This document shows, one piece after another, positions 46,345 to 58,888 of a stretch of DNA of 64,000 nt. The notes under the pieces are model-generated. The model did no database searches. It was not told the origin of the DNA and was given only the letters and a program-made list of their open reading frames with translations. Every line of letters begins with the position of its first letter. The first letter of the stretch is position 1. A program made the position numbers and the translations under genes. Source of the stretch: Diplosphaera chodatii (lineage: Eukaryota > Chlorophyta > Trebouxiophyceae > Prasiolales > Stichococcaceae); the NCBI GenBank assembly GCA_032358165.1, contig JAALGY010000034.1, positions 186,001-250,000 on the forward strand. The letters are read 5' to 3'.

Positions 46345-46883
46345 CGTATGTTAACAGCAGCCTGCTGAGTTGGTACCAGACTGCCGGTGTGATTTCCAGT
46401 AGGGCAGCTTGATGAATCCAGGAGCTTGCGTACTACCAGCAGATGCAGCACTACAACAGCACTTTACGCGTGACACCATGCAGCAGGCTTGCGAGGTAAT
46501 GAGCTTGCAGATGGAACCTATGGCCTTGTCAGACACTCGTGCTGCCCAAGGGTCAGAATCTGGCGGAGATAATAGATTGCAGCAGATTCATCGTCCAGCA
46601 GACCGTACGTATTTTGGGCACGCATGCGGCATCGGCATTCTAAGCTGGTCCACCAGCTGGCAGCACACGTATGCAGCGTTGTACCATGTCCTGAACGCAA
46701 AGGACCCTCCTGTTTTGCATGTGTTGCGGGACCCACAGCGCAGTTCGGTGGTACATCTCATTCATGTGGTCAAGGCAAAAACCACTGCCCGACTTGGCAG
46801 TAATAGACCATGTGGTTTTCACGTGTGCGGCCCGTGATGGCGCAACGTAAGCACTGGTGCCAATGACGTGTGTGTCGGGCTCT

Positions 46884-48588
46884 TCACTGCCACCACTGCG
46901 GCGGGTCTGTAAAATCTTCTGCCGGGTCGTCATGCATGCCGCCGCCCGGGCTGCCGGCCTCGCTGTCCGAGTCCTCGACATCCTCTGCCTCCAGCTGCAC
47001 GCGCCCCACCTGGCACAGCAGTCGCCGATGCATTGCCTTCGCTCATGCACCTTCTTGCAGGCTGCTGATGTCGGTATCAACCCAGTGCTAGTGCGTGTCG
47101 CCCAGGATACGTCATGTCCAGTGCAAGGCCCTTCTCGCCAATTGTACAACATGAAACATCGGCACCGTCCTCCAGTGATTCCAATAAACTGGCAGCCTGG
47201 CGGCTGGCTGCTGCAGCTGTGTGATGCTGGGCTGCAATGCAGTATGCATGATGTAGCAAAAGCTTACCTCCATGCCCATGGCGAACATCTCCTAGACAGC
47301 CTCATCCAGCTGGTGGTTGATGTAATCCTGCGCCAGATTCTGCAAGCGCAAGAGACAGCAAGGATGATAAAGCATGCACCAGACACTACAAAGCTCACCG
47401 TTGATGGATATCGGACAGACTGCAGCCTGCAGCACCGCATTATGGTGCCCAAGTGCACCTGCACTGCGTCTATGCAGATTGGTTTGAAGTTGGGGTCGCC
47501 CAGCCATCTTGCGCTGCTGAAATGCGGGCCAGCAGTGCGCTTCAGTAGCCGCACCAGCTCCAGTGTGACGTTTCTGATGCTTCCTGCGCACGATGCCAGC
47601 CTTTCAAAGGCGCCATTATTTACTTGAACATCATATGAGTACTAGGAGAAAATGACATCTTGACATTGGTTCGTGTATTACACGGTGCGCTGCATTGAGA
47701 TAGGCTTCGTGGATAAGTGAAGCCCCAGTCGCTTCGTTCTCACTCGTGCAACAGCTGGCAGCATGGCGCTGCAGTGGCACAGCTGCTGCACGGCTGTTGC
47801 AGAGCGCGTCTAGTGCTCGTACCTGCAACCTCCTCTCGGTCCCGCTCCCAGGCGGTGCGCACACTCTCGTCTGGGGGCCCTTCTGGTCGCGCCGCCCACC
47901 TGCCAGCAGGTCAACATATCAGCTGGGTGCAAGCACATGCTGTGTCGTTAACACTGGCATGTTTGTCTGTTGCAGTGTGCGTGTCTGCTGCACGTAAAGG
48001 CATGCAGTGGCTGATAACATGCACAGCTGGCGTCTGGCGTGGTTGTGCATGCCAGTGGCACCACTATGCAGTCAGCAGCTGGATGGTTTCACGTTGATGT
48101 TTGACATCAGGCGGTGCCCGGCAAAGACGAGGGTGCAAATTACAGCTCATGCGCTACTCAGACACACAGGCATGCTCACCCATTGCCGGAGTGGTCCTGC
48201 CACGGAAACACAGTGTGTTCCGGTCGTGATTGTGCCAAAGCAGAGTGCCCAGTGTCCATGGCGTCACTGCTGCCTGAGCTGCCTGCAGCATAGCGCATTT
48301 GTGTCCTAGGTGATGTGCAGTGGTAACGACCACCAAGCTGCAGAGGAGGATGTTCGTGAGATGGTTGAGCAAATACTGTGCAGGCTGCGCAGAGCCAAGC
48401 GTCTCACATGCCGTCCAGCTGATCGAGCTGCGTGAGGGTGAGCTGCCGCGTGATGAGGTAGAGTCAGTTGCGGTGTTGGCAGACGATGCAGCAGCAATGC
48501 TGTCTTCCGACATGCGAGGATGCAATAGGTGCTGGACCTGCGAATGCCTCGTAGCAGCTCCCAGCGCAGTCCGTGCCGCCATCACCAC
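46884..48588 (-). pseudogene. array unit 7, family member with an internal stop
   Basis: Exons: about 48588-48408 (QVQHLLHPRMSED...SSISWTA), about 48215-48180 (FPWQDHSGN), 47899-47823 (WAARPEGPPDESVRTAWERD), 47583-47459 (SIRNVTLELVRLLKRT...PICIDAVQ), 47339-47268 (NLAQDYINHQLDEAV, then TAG, EMFAMGME), 46994-46884 (LEAEDVEDSDSEAGSPGGGM...DPPQWWQ, stop). The TAG at 47292-47294 replaces what is a Gln or Glu position in sister units. Everything else is intact, so this is either a recent pseudogene or a product truncated before the acidic tail. Confidence 0.6.
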
Positions 48589-49417
48589 TAATCAGCCTGT
48601 TGCTCGGCTTACCAGCAGTCAATCAAGAAGCATACAACTGCGTCAGGCAGCTGCAGCTGTCCAAGCTGCGATGTAAAAGCTGCGAGATGCTCACGCAGCA
48701 CTTTGCTATCCTAGCTGACACAATGTGCATAGATCAAAATGGCGTACGCATTCTGACGGAATTTATGTGCTCTGCAAGCCTCTGCCTGATCCGCTGGACC
48801 AACGTGGCCTCTATCTTGTTTCTTTGACTGGTCAGTCTGACAGTGTTGCAGACGTCTTTCTGCGGCAGTGGGCAATTAGAGCATTTAGGGTCATGCATCC
48901 ATCCCGTCCTTCCGCAGGCCCCTTATCCGGCGGCAGTTCACAGTGAACGCTAGGACTACCCGCTGATCAAGTGTACATTTCATATCTTAACCATGCATGC
49001 CCTATATCTGATTCTTCTCCAATGCCTGAACTCCAGCACACATATAACGCGTAGGGTATGTAGCCTGTGAGCATTTTCAATCAGCCAGTCAACCTGCTGG
49101 CAGGTACGCTACTCATATGCAGACAAGCATGCTGCTGAATTTCAGTTGCTGCCTTTTACTGCCAAAAACTGCAGCGACTAGCCAGGGCTGCTAGCAATGC
49201 TGGCGCACCGCATGTTCCAACCCAGAGCTTGAGCTCCCAAACGTCCTGCTATATCAGATGTCCCATGCGGCGTACGCCTCAACTCCGCGGGGCTCCTAGA
49301 CAGGTCTGCCCTACGCCTCATACAGTTTCCAAACTATTTGCATCCTCTGTCTGCTATCAAATGGCACGTGCCTAGGCTTCAACACCACCACTGCCTGTTT
49401 TGCCACGGGCGCCACCA
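48589..49417. other. spacer between array units 7 and 6
   Basis: About 830 bp, lower in GC than the exons. No gene seen; it presumably holds the unit 7 promoter. Confidence 0.4.
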
Positions 49418-51205
49418 CTACGGTGAGTCTGGACTGTCACTGCCTTGGTCATCATGCACGCCTCCGTCACTGCTGCTTGATTCGCTGTCTGCAACAACCT
49501 CTGCTGGGTCGTCATGCATGCCGAACCCCGCGCTGCTGGCTTCGCTGTCCGAGGCATCAATGTCATCGGCTGCGTCCTCGTGCATGTCGCCCCCGGAGCT
49601 GTCGGCTTCGCTATCTGAGTCGTTGGCATCCTCTGCTTCCATCTGTGTGGACCATACCTGCTACAGCATGTGATGATGTCGCAATGCCATGTTGCACATT
49701 GCAGTCCATTGCGTCTAGGGCGTGTTCATCTAGCGGCTGTCGAAAGCTTCATGAGAACGGTTGCAAATGTGTCCCTGTTCTGGATAGTAACCAAGACCTT
49801 GCCTCCTTACTTTGCATGCAGCAGGGCAGCTGCACATGCGTGCATTAAGCAGGAAACGCTTCCATCATGTAGCAGTAATGAAAATCCACCTTCAGACCCA
49901 GATTGACCAGCAAATCCTCGACAGCGTCGTCAAGCGCGCGGTACATGTACCAGTCTGCCCATTATTCCTACACAGATTTTGGGCAAACACTCGGACTCAG
50001 AAGACGTTGACTGTAGCACGGATGTCCTTCGGAAAGTTGGGTCCGACTTTCCGACGTTCATGTTGTTGGGCATGGCATGCGATCCATGAGTACAAGGCAG
50101 CTGCAGCAGCAGCGTGCCATACTGTGCCTTCTTCACCTGCACTTCTGTTGTGCATGCCACTCTGAAGCTGCCTGTGAGGTCCACAGCGCCACTCTTGCTG
50201 TGATGCTGCTCCATGAGGAGTTCGAATGTTTGGCCGCCAATCATGCCTGCAAGAATGTTCAGATGCGTCAGCATGCATTCAATCGTGGTGGTCCGTTGGC
50301 TTTGCCATCAGAACCAACAGGCCACCTACACACATCTCGTTGTGTGTAACTGCCTGACGCCAATCAACAGTACAGCATTCTTGCGCCTGCTTGGCGGAGC
50401 TGCCTGCTGCCGGCGGCGCAAGTGACTCATAGGTTGCACAGAATGCGCAGAGCACAGAGTGGCCCTGCCTGGTGCTGACGTGCAGGGGTTACATGTGATG
50501 CGCATTGCTGGAACTCACAAACAGCAGTGTGAGCACCTTGGACGTTTCTGTGGTTCATGTGCCAAGCAAGGCGCACGCTCGCTGCTGGGGGCCCTGGCGG
50601 ATGTGCAGCCCACCTGCAACTCAGCTGGAAGGCATAAATAACACCGTTCAATCAGCTAGCAGCTGTAGGCATGGTGAGTGAGGCGACCATAATAATGTCA
50701 CCACCTATGCAGCCTGCAGCAGGGTGTCATCTCGGAACACTACACACTGCCTGCCAAGCTGCAGGCAGCCATCCTACAGGGCGTGCCTGCGAGGGCACAG
50801 CCTTCTCTGCTTACCCACTGCCACAGTGATCTCGCCAGGTCTCCGCAGTGACTGCCGCATGTGGTGGTACAACGGCAGGGTGCGCGGCGTCCATGGCATC
50901 CATGCTATATGAGCTGCCTGATGCAGAGCAGAAACATTGCTCAGGTGTGGAGTGCACCAACACTGTGCTGGCAGTCATCAAACGATGCTGCAGAGAACAA
51001 GCGGTTCTCAGAGCTAATCGTCGCAAATCTGGCCCAGCCACCTGAATAGCTGCCTAACAGTGGTGTGCTGGACGATCGGCTGCTGCTGGTAGGTGAGGCA
51101 GCAGCAGGAGCAGCAATGGCCCACGGCTGGCGGGCGGGGATGTTGCAGCTGACGCACCTGCGCGTGCAGGGTGGCAGCGCCCACCGTGCACCGTGCTTGC
51201 CGCAA
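49418..51205 (-). CDS. array unit 6, family member with expanded acidic tail
   Basis: Exons: about 51205-51060 (QVRQLQHPRPPAV, Gln-rich), 50851-50815 (ETWRDHCGS), 50613-50537 (WAAHPPGPPAASVRLAWHM), 50246-50137 (MIGGQTFELLMEQ...GSFRVACTTEVQ), a damaged QLD-type exon near 49970-49900 (YRALDDAVEDLLVN, no clean acceptor in phase), and 49642-49418. The last exon holds about three tandem copies of the acidic tail motif (DSDSEADSSGGDMHED, DASDSEASSAGFGMHDD, DSESSSSDGGVHDDQG). It stops just before the position of the WWQ seen in sister units. The missing phase at the QLD exon suggests decay. Confidence 0.5.
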
Positions 51206-51770
51206 TCAGCAGCACATCTTTCAGCTCATCAGCAACGACGACCAAAATCAACTCTGCTGCAGGTAGCTGCAAGCATTCTGATGCCGGAAGCCGACCTTCG
51301 TTTAGGTCTGCAATGCCCAAGGATGCCCTGGTATTGCCAGCATGGCGCAGCTGACGTCAGCACATGGCAGTATGACTCGCCCTCCAGGGGGCACAGCTTG
51401 AGCAAGTAGCGTAGTTTGCTGTTGCGGGTGCAGCATTATTCCATCATTTTTCCAACAGACACAGGATGTCGTGGACAGGCATGTGCATTTGTCGCGTCAG
51501 CAAAGCTGCCGCACACAAATCTGGCGGTGGCCACCTGGGAAGGTGCATCGACTCTAGTTACCCAGCATCTAAATGGCGGCATCCCAAACCGCAGGTGTTG
51601 GGCTACCGTCATTGCCGTGCCAACAAAGTGATACAAAACCGATCAGCGGTGTGGGCTAAACAGCTGGCATGCACTACCCTGCTGGATGTCCTTCGTCTGG
51701 TTAGATCACAAACTTGCCGGTCCACCGCAGCATCGTCCCGACCATGTCTTTTCGTTGCTGCTACTGTCTG

Positions 51771-53466
51771 CTACATCTCCTCCGCTGGCATGCCGCCTCC
51801 CCCACTGAGGAGGTCCATGATCAGGTCCCCAATATCCTGCGTCCGCAGGCGCTCACACTTGTCAGGGTTCTGATCGCTTGCACACAGCATGCTGCATGAC
51901 TGCCTTGCCCCTCGACTGTAATAAGGGCCAGCGATGCCCAGCATGAGGCGCTCTGGGATGCTCTGCTGCCTACTGAGATGCCCTGCCCTGCCAGCAGTAA
52001 GCTGCAGGCCACAGCAAGCTGCCCAGAGACCGGCCTCTAGACAGCATCCACAACCACTGTCACTGCCTGCTCCGTATCCCTACTCAGCACCACGGAGCTG
52101 CGGGAAAGGATCGTCATTTTCAGTGACGTCGGGGACTGCATGGGACGCAGGTATTGACCAGGTGGACTCGTGCTGAAAAAGGCGACTTCATCAACGCACC
52201 TGACCAGGGCCGGCGGCAGGCAGCAGAGTGATGCTGGCACGAGCGTACTGCTCAAAATCCAGGCAATGCGCAGCCAGTTCCTGCAAGCGGTGACGACTCC
52301 ATTGTCTATTTTGCATCCGTAAGATGCTTCTTGACAAGGTTGAGCCAGGAATGAGGATGAGCCGTTGAGTTTGCCTGCAGCCGTGAATTTCATGAAGTTG
52401 CAAATACGGTCACCTGTACCCCTGAGATGCAGGCCGCCTTGAAGCTGCCTTTGAGGTCCACATCGGTGCCTTTGTCCTCAGCAGCGTGAAGCATCTGCAG
52501 GCTGTGGCCGCGAATGTCTCCTGCTCCATGCACCGGGACCGTGAGCAGGCCAAGGCTACAACCACAACCAAGTGCAGCAGGCAGTGAGGCTTCACGATGT
52601 TAGAAAAACCGCGCAAACATGCAGCAGGAAGTGTTTGCTGCATGGTGCCGAAGCACAGCTGCTAATTACTGACGATGCCCCATGTACATGTTGTGTACCT
52701 GCAATCGACTGGTGGCATGACTTCCACATTCCGTACACCTTCTGGTCAGCAGGCGGAAGTGCTGGCCGTGCGGCCCACCTGCAGTGACTACATCATCAGA
52801 TCTGCTGCTGTCGTGTGTGAGAGATAAGACCATCGCTAACAGCACGTCTTTCTTGAAGTGAGTTCAGCATATACAAAACGTTTTGACATCGTCTGCACGG
52901 CATGGAGCGGTGCACAGTGGAGGCACACACCAGCTGTGCAGCATATCCGATCGACAGCACGTCTGCACACTGCATTGCAGGTCTGCAGGCACTGCACTCC
53001 GTGGCAAGTTGCAATGTGGGTTTGGGTGTATTTGCGGCGCGTATACGCAAAACCGTTCAAATACATAGGCATGCTTGTAAGCAGGGGCACAACGTCTTCA
53101 CCCGTTGCCACCATGGTCCTGCCATGTGGCTGCAGCGCCTGTCAGCTGGGCAGCAGACGGAGCGGGGCACTTTGCTTTGTCCATGGCATCATCATGGCCG
53201 GCGCCACCTGCAGCACATGCGGGAGCAAGGTCCTGCATCAAATTTCACTCGCTGCTGGTGCCAGTATTGCGATGCTCATGTCAGACATCTGCACAGCACG
53301 TGTGCATGCCTGCGAGGGCACTGAAGCAGTTTGCTATTTGCTGTAGCGACCCGCTGCCAGACGCACCACTGGGCGCGGATGTTTCTGAAGCACTGGGGCT
53401 GACTGGGGCAGCATTCGACGCTGCAGCAGCTAAGTCCACCGCCTTCTGATTCCGTTCAGACACCAT
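51771..53466 (-). CDS. array unit 5, family member with short GGGMP tail
   Basis: Exons: about 53466-53340 (RNQKAVDLAAAASNAAPVSP, Ala/Ser-rich), 53129-53102 (TWQDHGGN), 52778-52699 (WAARPALPPADQKVYGMW), 52520-52414 (DIRGHSLQMLHAAEDKG...GSFKAACISGVQ), 52280 to about 52200 (ELAAHCLDFEQYARASI), 51836-51771 (DIGDLIMDLLSGGGGMPAEEM, stop). The tail is not acidic and matches unit 3. The Ala/Ser-rich first exon is also specifically shared with unit 3, so units 3 and 5 form a subfamily. Confidence 0.58.
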
Positions 53467-54505
53467 GTTGCTCAGGCGCAGCTTTTGCGCTGGAGACAGG
53501 GCACCGCCTAGGGCGCGCTTTCAATGCTCATTCACCTGCACATGAAGCCCATCAGGTCCTTTCTACTAGGCTGTTAACGTGCTGGTAAGGCGTATCTGCT
53601 CACTGTACTAGCAAACGGCGACATGGAGGTATATAGCAGCCTGCGCATGCGCACCCGCTGCAGGCAGGTTGAGGCAGAGATAGCGATAGAGAGGTGGTCG
53701 TGTGACGAGATGCAAGCACCAGTAATGCATGGTGTGAGTCATGTGATGCGGTCTAGGACAGCACGTGCACACCTTCGTTATGGTGTTGTGACGGTCGGTG
53801 CTGGGCTTGCAGAAAGCAAGGGAAACTCTGGAATGATTTCCAACACCTCGCGGAACCTTATCACATATCTGGCGGTCGAAAACTGCACCGGCTGCAGTTG
53901 TTCAAAGCAGGGGATGATATGATCTAAGCTTACAGCACGTGAGGCTTGCCAGCGGACATCCTACAGTCTCTGCGCAAATGCAGGTAGGGCGGAAAAGGCC
54001 AAACACTGCATCAAGGCATGCAGCGTGTGTGCTTAAATTTGGCAGGCAGACAGCTGAATATCCTGGCTGATGGTTATGAGACACCCTTTTCAAGCTGCTG
54101 TGAGAGTGTTACACCGGCGGTGAACATAGATGTATACCTGATCTAGGCACCTTACACCGGTACTTGCTGGTCACCGGCTCTATCTATCCAAATCACGCGT
54201 GAGCGTGATGCCATGCCGTATGCATGTGATCATCTGACAACAGTGGCTTGACGTGGTGGAAGCGACGTTTGAAGTGTGCTGCTGGGACCCTCACGCTGGA
54301 AGGCAGGCCGCCGACTTTGCAGCCGGCTTTGCTGTCCGAGGCCGCAGCAGCATCATGCACTGCGCTGAAAACTTTAGGATCCACCGAGCCCTTGCACACT
54401 GCACTCAAGCAGGTTGAACATGATATGATGCATGCAGGGTTGTGAAGCGCCCCAGCCAGGCCGGCATCACGCAGTGATATCCCTGCCCGCACATGTCCTG
54501 TCTGA
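53467..54505. other. spacer between array units 5 and 4
   Basis: About 1 kb, no coding exon supported apart from a possible 5' extension of unit 5 near 53500 (SPAQKLRLSNM). Confidence 0.4.
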
Positions 54506-56000
54506 TCAGTCGTCCGCCGGCTGCTCAGTGGGGCAGTCGAACATAAACTGTAGCTTCATCCCCGCCGCGACGTCTTCTTCCATCGCGGCTCTCACCACTC
54601 CGATGTCTGAAAACGCGCCTGCTGGCAACCCAGAAGAGAGTACAGTTGGTGGCAGCCTTGCCAACTGAATGAGGGTTCGATCGTGTTCTGAGGATGGCTC
54701 ATGACAGTACATACCGGAGAAGTAAAGGGCCTGGCTGCCGAAGCTGGCGGAGTGCAGCAGGGGATGCATCACCGCGTTGTCCAGCTGGTCGTTCAGAAAA
54801 GCTTCCGCACACTCCTGTATAATGTTCACACGTGCAAGCTGCACATTGATGTTGGTAGCAGGAACCAGGCATGCTTGATACAAGCTCCCAAGGATCGATG
54901 CAACTGCATTCTTGCCCCTCTGTGTGCTCCGCATGGGATGATGCTCACCTGCACCACTGGTATGCAAGCCGCTTTGAAGATACTTCGGAAGTCCCCACCA
55001 CTGCAGGTGCTCTGCTGGCCCTTGAGCAGCTTCAAAGTGGCGGTGCGGATGATGCCTGCATGCCATGGTCAGCTCTGTGCGTGGGCACAGTCAGCTTGAG
55101 GGCTGTTGGGGCACATGATGGAGGTTGGGTGTCTTCGTAGCTTGAGGCTTGAGCAGGTAGGTGTTGCACAACAGGAGAATACTGTTTTTTCCTCTCCCAG
55201 TTGTACATGCATTCGGAATCATCACACATGCTGAAGTCGCACAGCAGCGTCGGCATCGCACTGCTGACAGCTATGCTTAACAGGAGTCAAATACTATACC
55301 CGCGACTTTTGCACGGCCCAGCCGCCAGGCCATGCGCACACTGTCATCAGGAGCGTCCGCTGGCTGTGGAACCCACCTGCAGTTGCTGCATCAGCTTGAA
55401 GCGCTGTCTGCTGAGGTGGGCAAGCAGCGGAACATTTCGAAATGTGCAGCAATGTGGTGATGGTGACCACCTGCATCCATATTGCAAATGCTGCGAACAA
55501 TGTAATGCTCACTTGCTGGGGTTGTGGTCCTGCCACATTGGTTTGCTGGCCTTGAACCGTGTCGTCGGCAATCTTGAGGATGACATGTCTTCCGCAGCAT
55601 TGTCATTACTCCCTGGCAGCGGCCACAACAAACCCTCTTAGACAGTGGCAGTTGTATGCGTCTGTTGCATGACCCGATAGTAGGAACACGCTGGGTGCAG
55701 TGCAGGACAACTGTGCGCCCTGCTGCCACAGGTTGCTAAATAGCATGGCGCCTGGCAACAGAAACTGCATACACACTGCCTCAAGCTGCTGTCCAGATGC
55801 TAGACAATCTAGGCTTCCTGAGTGGTTTGAGTCTTGATGCACCATGTCTGGTGCTGGCAGACGGAGCAGCGTCTTGAAGCAAGCGCTCATGACGCAGTTT
55901 CTCCAGCCGCTGCAGCGCCTTCAGCTTAAACTGCCAGTCTAAATCCGCCAGCCCGTCCATTTCAAAGTGCAGAACGTCGTCTTCCGTCAGCGGCTGACAA
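54506..56000 (-). CDS. array unit 4, best-preserved family member
   Basis: Exons: about 55999-55848 (PLTEDDVLHFEMDGLADLDW and KLKALQRLEKLRHERLL, a charged helical N-terminus), about 55545-55512 (PMWQDHNPS), 55376-55300 (WVPQPADAPDDSVRMAWRL), 55055-54949 (IIRTATLKLLKGQQ...IFKAACIPVVQ), 54814-54715 (ECAEAFLNDQLDNAVMHPLL...ALYFS), 54618-54506 (AFSDIGVVRAAMEEDVAAGM...EQPADD, stop). The last four exons join in phase with no stop. The tail differs from both the acidic and the GGGMP tails. No signal peptide or membrane segment is visible, so a soluble helical protein is inferred. Confidence 0.62.
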
Positions 56001-57173
56001 CTGCGCGTGACAATTCACGAAGGTCCTGCCAGGAACACCTGCTTTGCTGGATTGCCCTCGTTCGCAGCAAGGATGGCGATGTCAAGCAGGTTTTGCACAC
56101 TTAATGCAGCTTCCGTTGAGTATTTCCTGGTGCACAACCTCATGAGCCCTGCAGAGTATGCAGCCGTGCAACAGCATGTCAAGTGCAGCGAGAATGCTAA
56201 TGCGACCTAATTTATTGCTCTAGCGCTGGGGGCACTCAGTCCAAGCTGCCGTCGAGCGGATAAACAGCGGTGGAGTTAATTTGACCCCCCCCAGGGGGGT
56301 CAAATTTGTAAGGATGGTTGCGCGTACCGAACAAAGCCCTAGAGGGTTGCCGACGTGATGTCGAATCGGTGGCCTGCCGATGGCAAGGAGCGTCAACCGG
56401 CTGACGGCCGCGTGGCATGAGCCTTTGACAGGTGTATGCAGATGCTACCGGGCCGTAGCGTACTGAGGTACGTTACCAAGGCCGCGGGCCGCGTCGAATT
56501 CTGCCGTAAAGTCACCCGGGGTTCAAAGTTATAAACTACACGGAAATAAGCTCCTCGCCAAAGTTTACGGTCCGTTGTATGTCATCCGCTGCGGCCTTCT
56601 TGGACCGGATCTAGGCAGTGCAAGCCGACTCTGTTGGCCTTCATTTCGCTGTTATCGGTCGCTGCTGCGTTGATAGCGTATAACAGACGGCGGTGCTGGC
56701 CCTGTCGGAGACACAGAATGATGCCAATGTAGGTTTAACCTGATCGAACTGTGAGTTCGTAGTCTTGGCTGGCATCGAACAAACTTTATGCTGTTGTGCA
56801 TCAATCACTGGCTCCCCACCAAGCGACCAAGGACTGCAATAAAGGGGGTCAAATTCGCGTTTCGCTTTGCGAACGCCCCGGAGTTTTCTTTGACGGACAA
56901 AGTCCACACGACCGCACTCAAAAGGCGCCTTACGTTCGTCTTCACACACCCTCCTGTTCACTGGCATTTGAAAACGCGTGCAGCACTGTCATGCCTGCCT
57001 CAGACACGCATGTCTTTAGCTCCTGCATATCCCGATGTGAAGGTAAGCAGGCCTGTAATGCTACGCCGGCCTCTCGGCATGGACCACTCCAATCATAGCA
57101 CCACATACACTTGATGCTTTGACCGGATTTGCTGTTTCCGCTGCCAGCTCCAATTCGGCTGTAGCTTGCGGCG
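56001..57173. other. spacer with unusual composition and hairpin
   Basis: About 1.2 kb between units 4 and 3 whose codon-free, less CAG-rich texture differs from the flanks. It contains the 56278 hairpin. A 108-codon minus frame (56967-56641) has no splice or motif support. Confidence 0.4.
56278..56306. repeat. perfect inverted repeat (hairpin)
   Basis: Arms aatttgacccccc (56278-56290) and ggggggtcaaatt (56294-56306) are perfectly complementary around a 3-nt loop. The right arm recurs as gggggtcaaatt at 56844-56855, and a related palindrome aatttgactcagtcaaatt lies at 57254-57272. Confidence 0.85.
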
Positions 57174-58888
57174 CTAGCCATGCGCTGCTGGCATGCCACC
57201 TCCCGCGCTGAGGACGTCGTGGATCAGCTCCCTGGCATCTCGTGACTGCACCCAATTTGACTCAGTCAAATTTCGAGGCTCGTCGTTCATCAATGAGTCA
57301 TTGATGTTCTGCTGACCATGTGCTGCATGAACAAATTGCACGCCAGCCATGTGGCGGGCGATTTCAACTGCCCAGCAGCATGGGACAATCTGAAGCTGCA
57401 CGGCTGCTTGCTGCAACCCCAACCCTGTCAAGTACTTGCAGGTCTGAGCAACCAGCCGCTGACTTTCCGCCACATACATACCGATGTGCACAATAGACGC
57501 CCCTGGTGTATACAGCACCACCCTGGAGCTGCTGCTAGGTGCATCAAAGTCATGTCGAGAGCACACGGAGAAGAACAGATGCTGACACATGTGGACCAGC
57601 GCTGCCTGCAGCAATATCATCTTACCAGGTCGTCGTGGGCGAACATATGGTTGAAAGCGGTTCTGACTTGTCGAGCCAACAGGTTCCCAGCCAGTATCTG
57701 CAGGCAACCAACGCCTCGAGGTGCTACAACATCGTCTTTGAAGCGAGGGCTGTTTACCAATGCTGTTGAGCAAACCAAAGGTCACGATGCCGTGAGGAAC
57801 TGCAACCAGGGTGTAGGGTGCTGCTCGTAGATGCTCACCTTCACCACTGATAGCATTGCCACTTTGAAGGTACCTTTCAAGTCTGCATTGATGCCGTCGA
57901 TCCTGGCAATGCGAAGCATGTCCAGCATGTTGTTGCGAATGTCCCCTGCGAGATTGTGTTCGCACCGTAAGCAGCATCACAGGAGTGAGTGTCAATCATA
58001 GCATGTGCCAGCCGGCAGCTGCTCCGTGGTGTTGATCATGATGTTGAACTTCCCAGCAAGCATGAAGCAGCGAGGACTTGCTGCGTGTCTGTCAGCAGCT
58101 AGCATGCACCAATGTCAGAAAATGGTGCCATGTGCATATATATCATACCTGCAACGTCCACATGGCACTGCTGCCAAGTGCTGCGCACCCTCCTATCAGC
58201 AGGCGGCGCCGGTGGCCGCGCCGCCCACCTGCGGCAAATTGCATGACCGACTCATGCTGTGATGTGGTGACGGGCATGGTGACTGCCAACAGGAGTCAGC
58301 GTCCTGCAGTCAGCACAGAATGGAGATGTTAAGGCCGTGTGCACCATCCAGTGGCAACTTGCACACTGAAGTTGTCGAGGGACAGAGCATGGGGCATGGC
58401 ACGACAGCTTATGCCACCACAGACTGTGCATTACATGCTGATGTGCTGCCATTACTCTAGAGTGTACATGCGGTAGATGCATGCAAAGTCGACATGTATG
58501 CATTCGTTTGCTTGCCATCAATGGCACAATTGTTCTCACCCGTTGCCACTGTGGTCCCGCCATGTGGCTGGCGTGCCGGGCCCTTGAGTAGACAGCGAAG
58601 CAGGGTGCGCTGCTTTCATGGCAGCGTCATGGCCTGTGTCGCCTGCAATGCACTCGGGAACACCTCTGCAGATGTTGCTTGCTGCTCGCGCAATCACTGC
58701 ACAGGATGCTGCCCGCTGAGCACGTCTGCACGTCTATTGAGGCGCTGGCCCACTTCACAAGCAACTCCGCTAACAGACGCACCGTTGGGCACGGCTGTCT
58801 TGGAACACCTGGGGCTGAGCGGAGCAGTAGTTGACGCTGCAGCAGCACTGGTGACCTTCGCCTGATTCTGATGCCTTTGGGGCTCCAT
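57174..58888 (-). CDS. array unit 3, family member with short GGGMP tail
   Basis: Exons: about 58888-58775 (QAKVTSAAAASTTAPLSP...NGASVSG), 58567-58540 (TWRDHSGN), 58228-58149 (WAARPPAPPADRRVRSTWQQ), 57945-57839 (DIRNNMLDMLRIARID...GTFKVAMLSVVK), 57697-57626 (ILAGNLLARQVRTAFNHMF), 57245-57174 (SRDARELIHDVLSAGGGMPA, stop). All joins after exon 1 are in phase and open. It is closest to unit 5 in the first exon, the DIR start of the fourth exon and the tail. Confidence 0.6.

Noticed and set aside
52858..53346. Long plus-strand frame opposite array unit 5
   Set aside because: It is a shadow of the minus-strand exons, which show cross-copy conservation in their own frame.
56641..56967. 108-codon minus-strand frame in the spacer between array units 4 and 3
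   Set aside because: No recognised motif, no splice context, and no repeat in other units.
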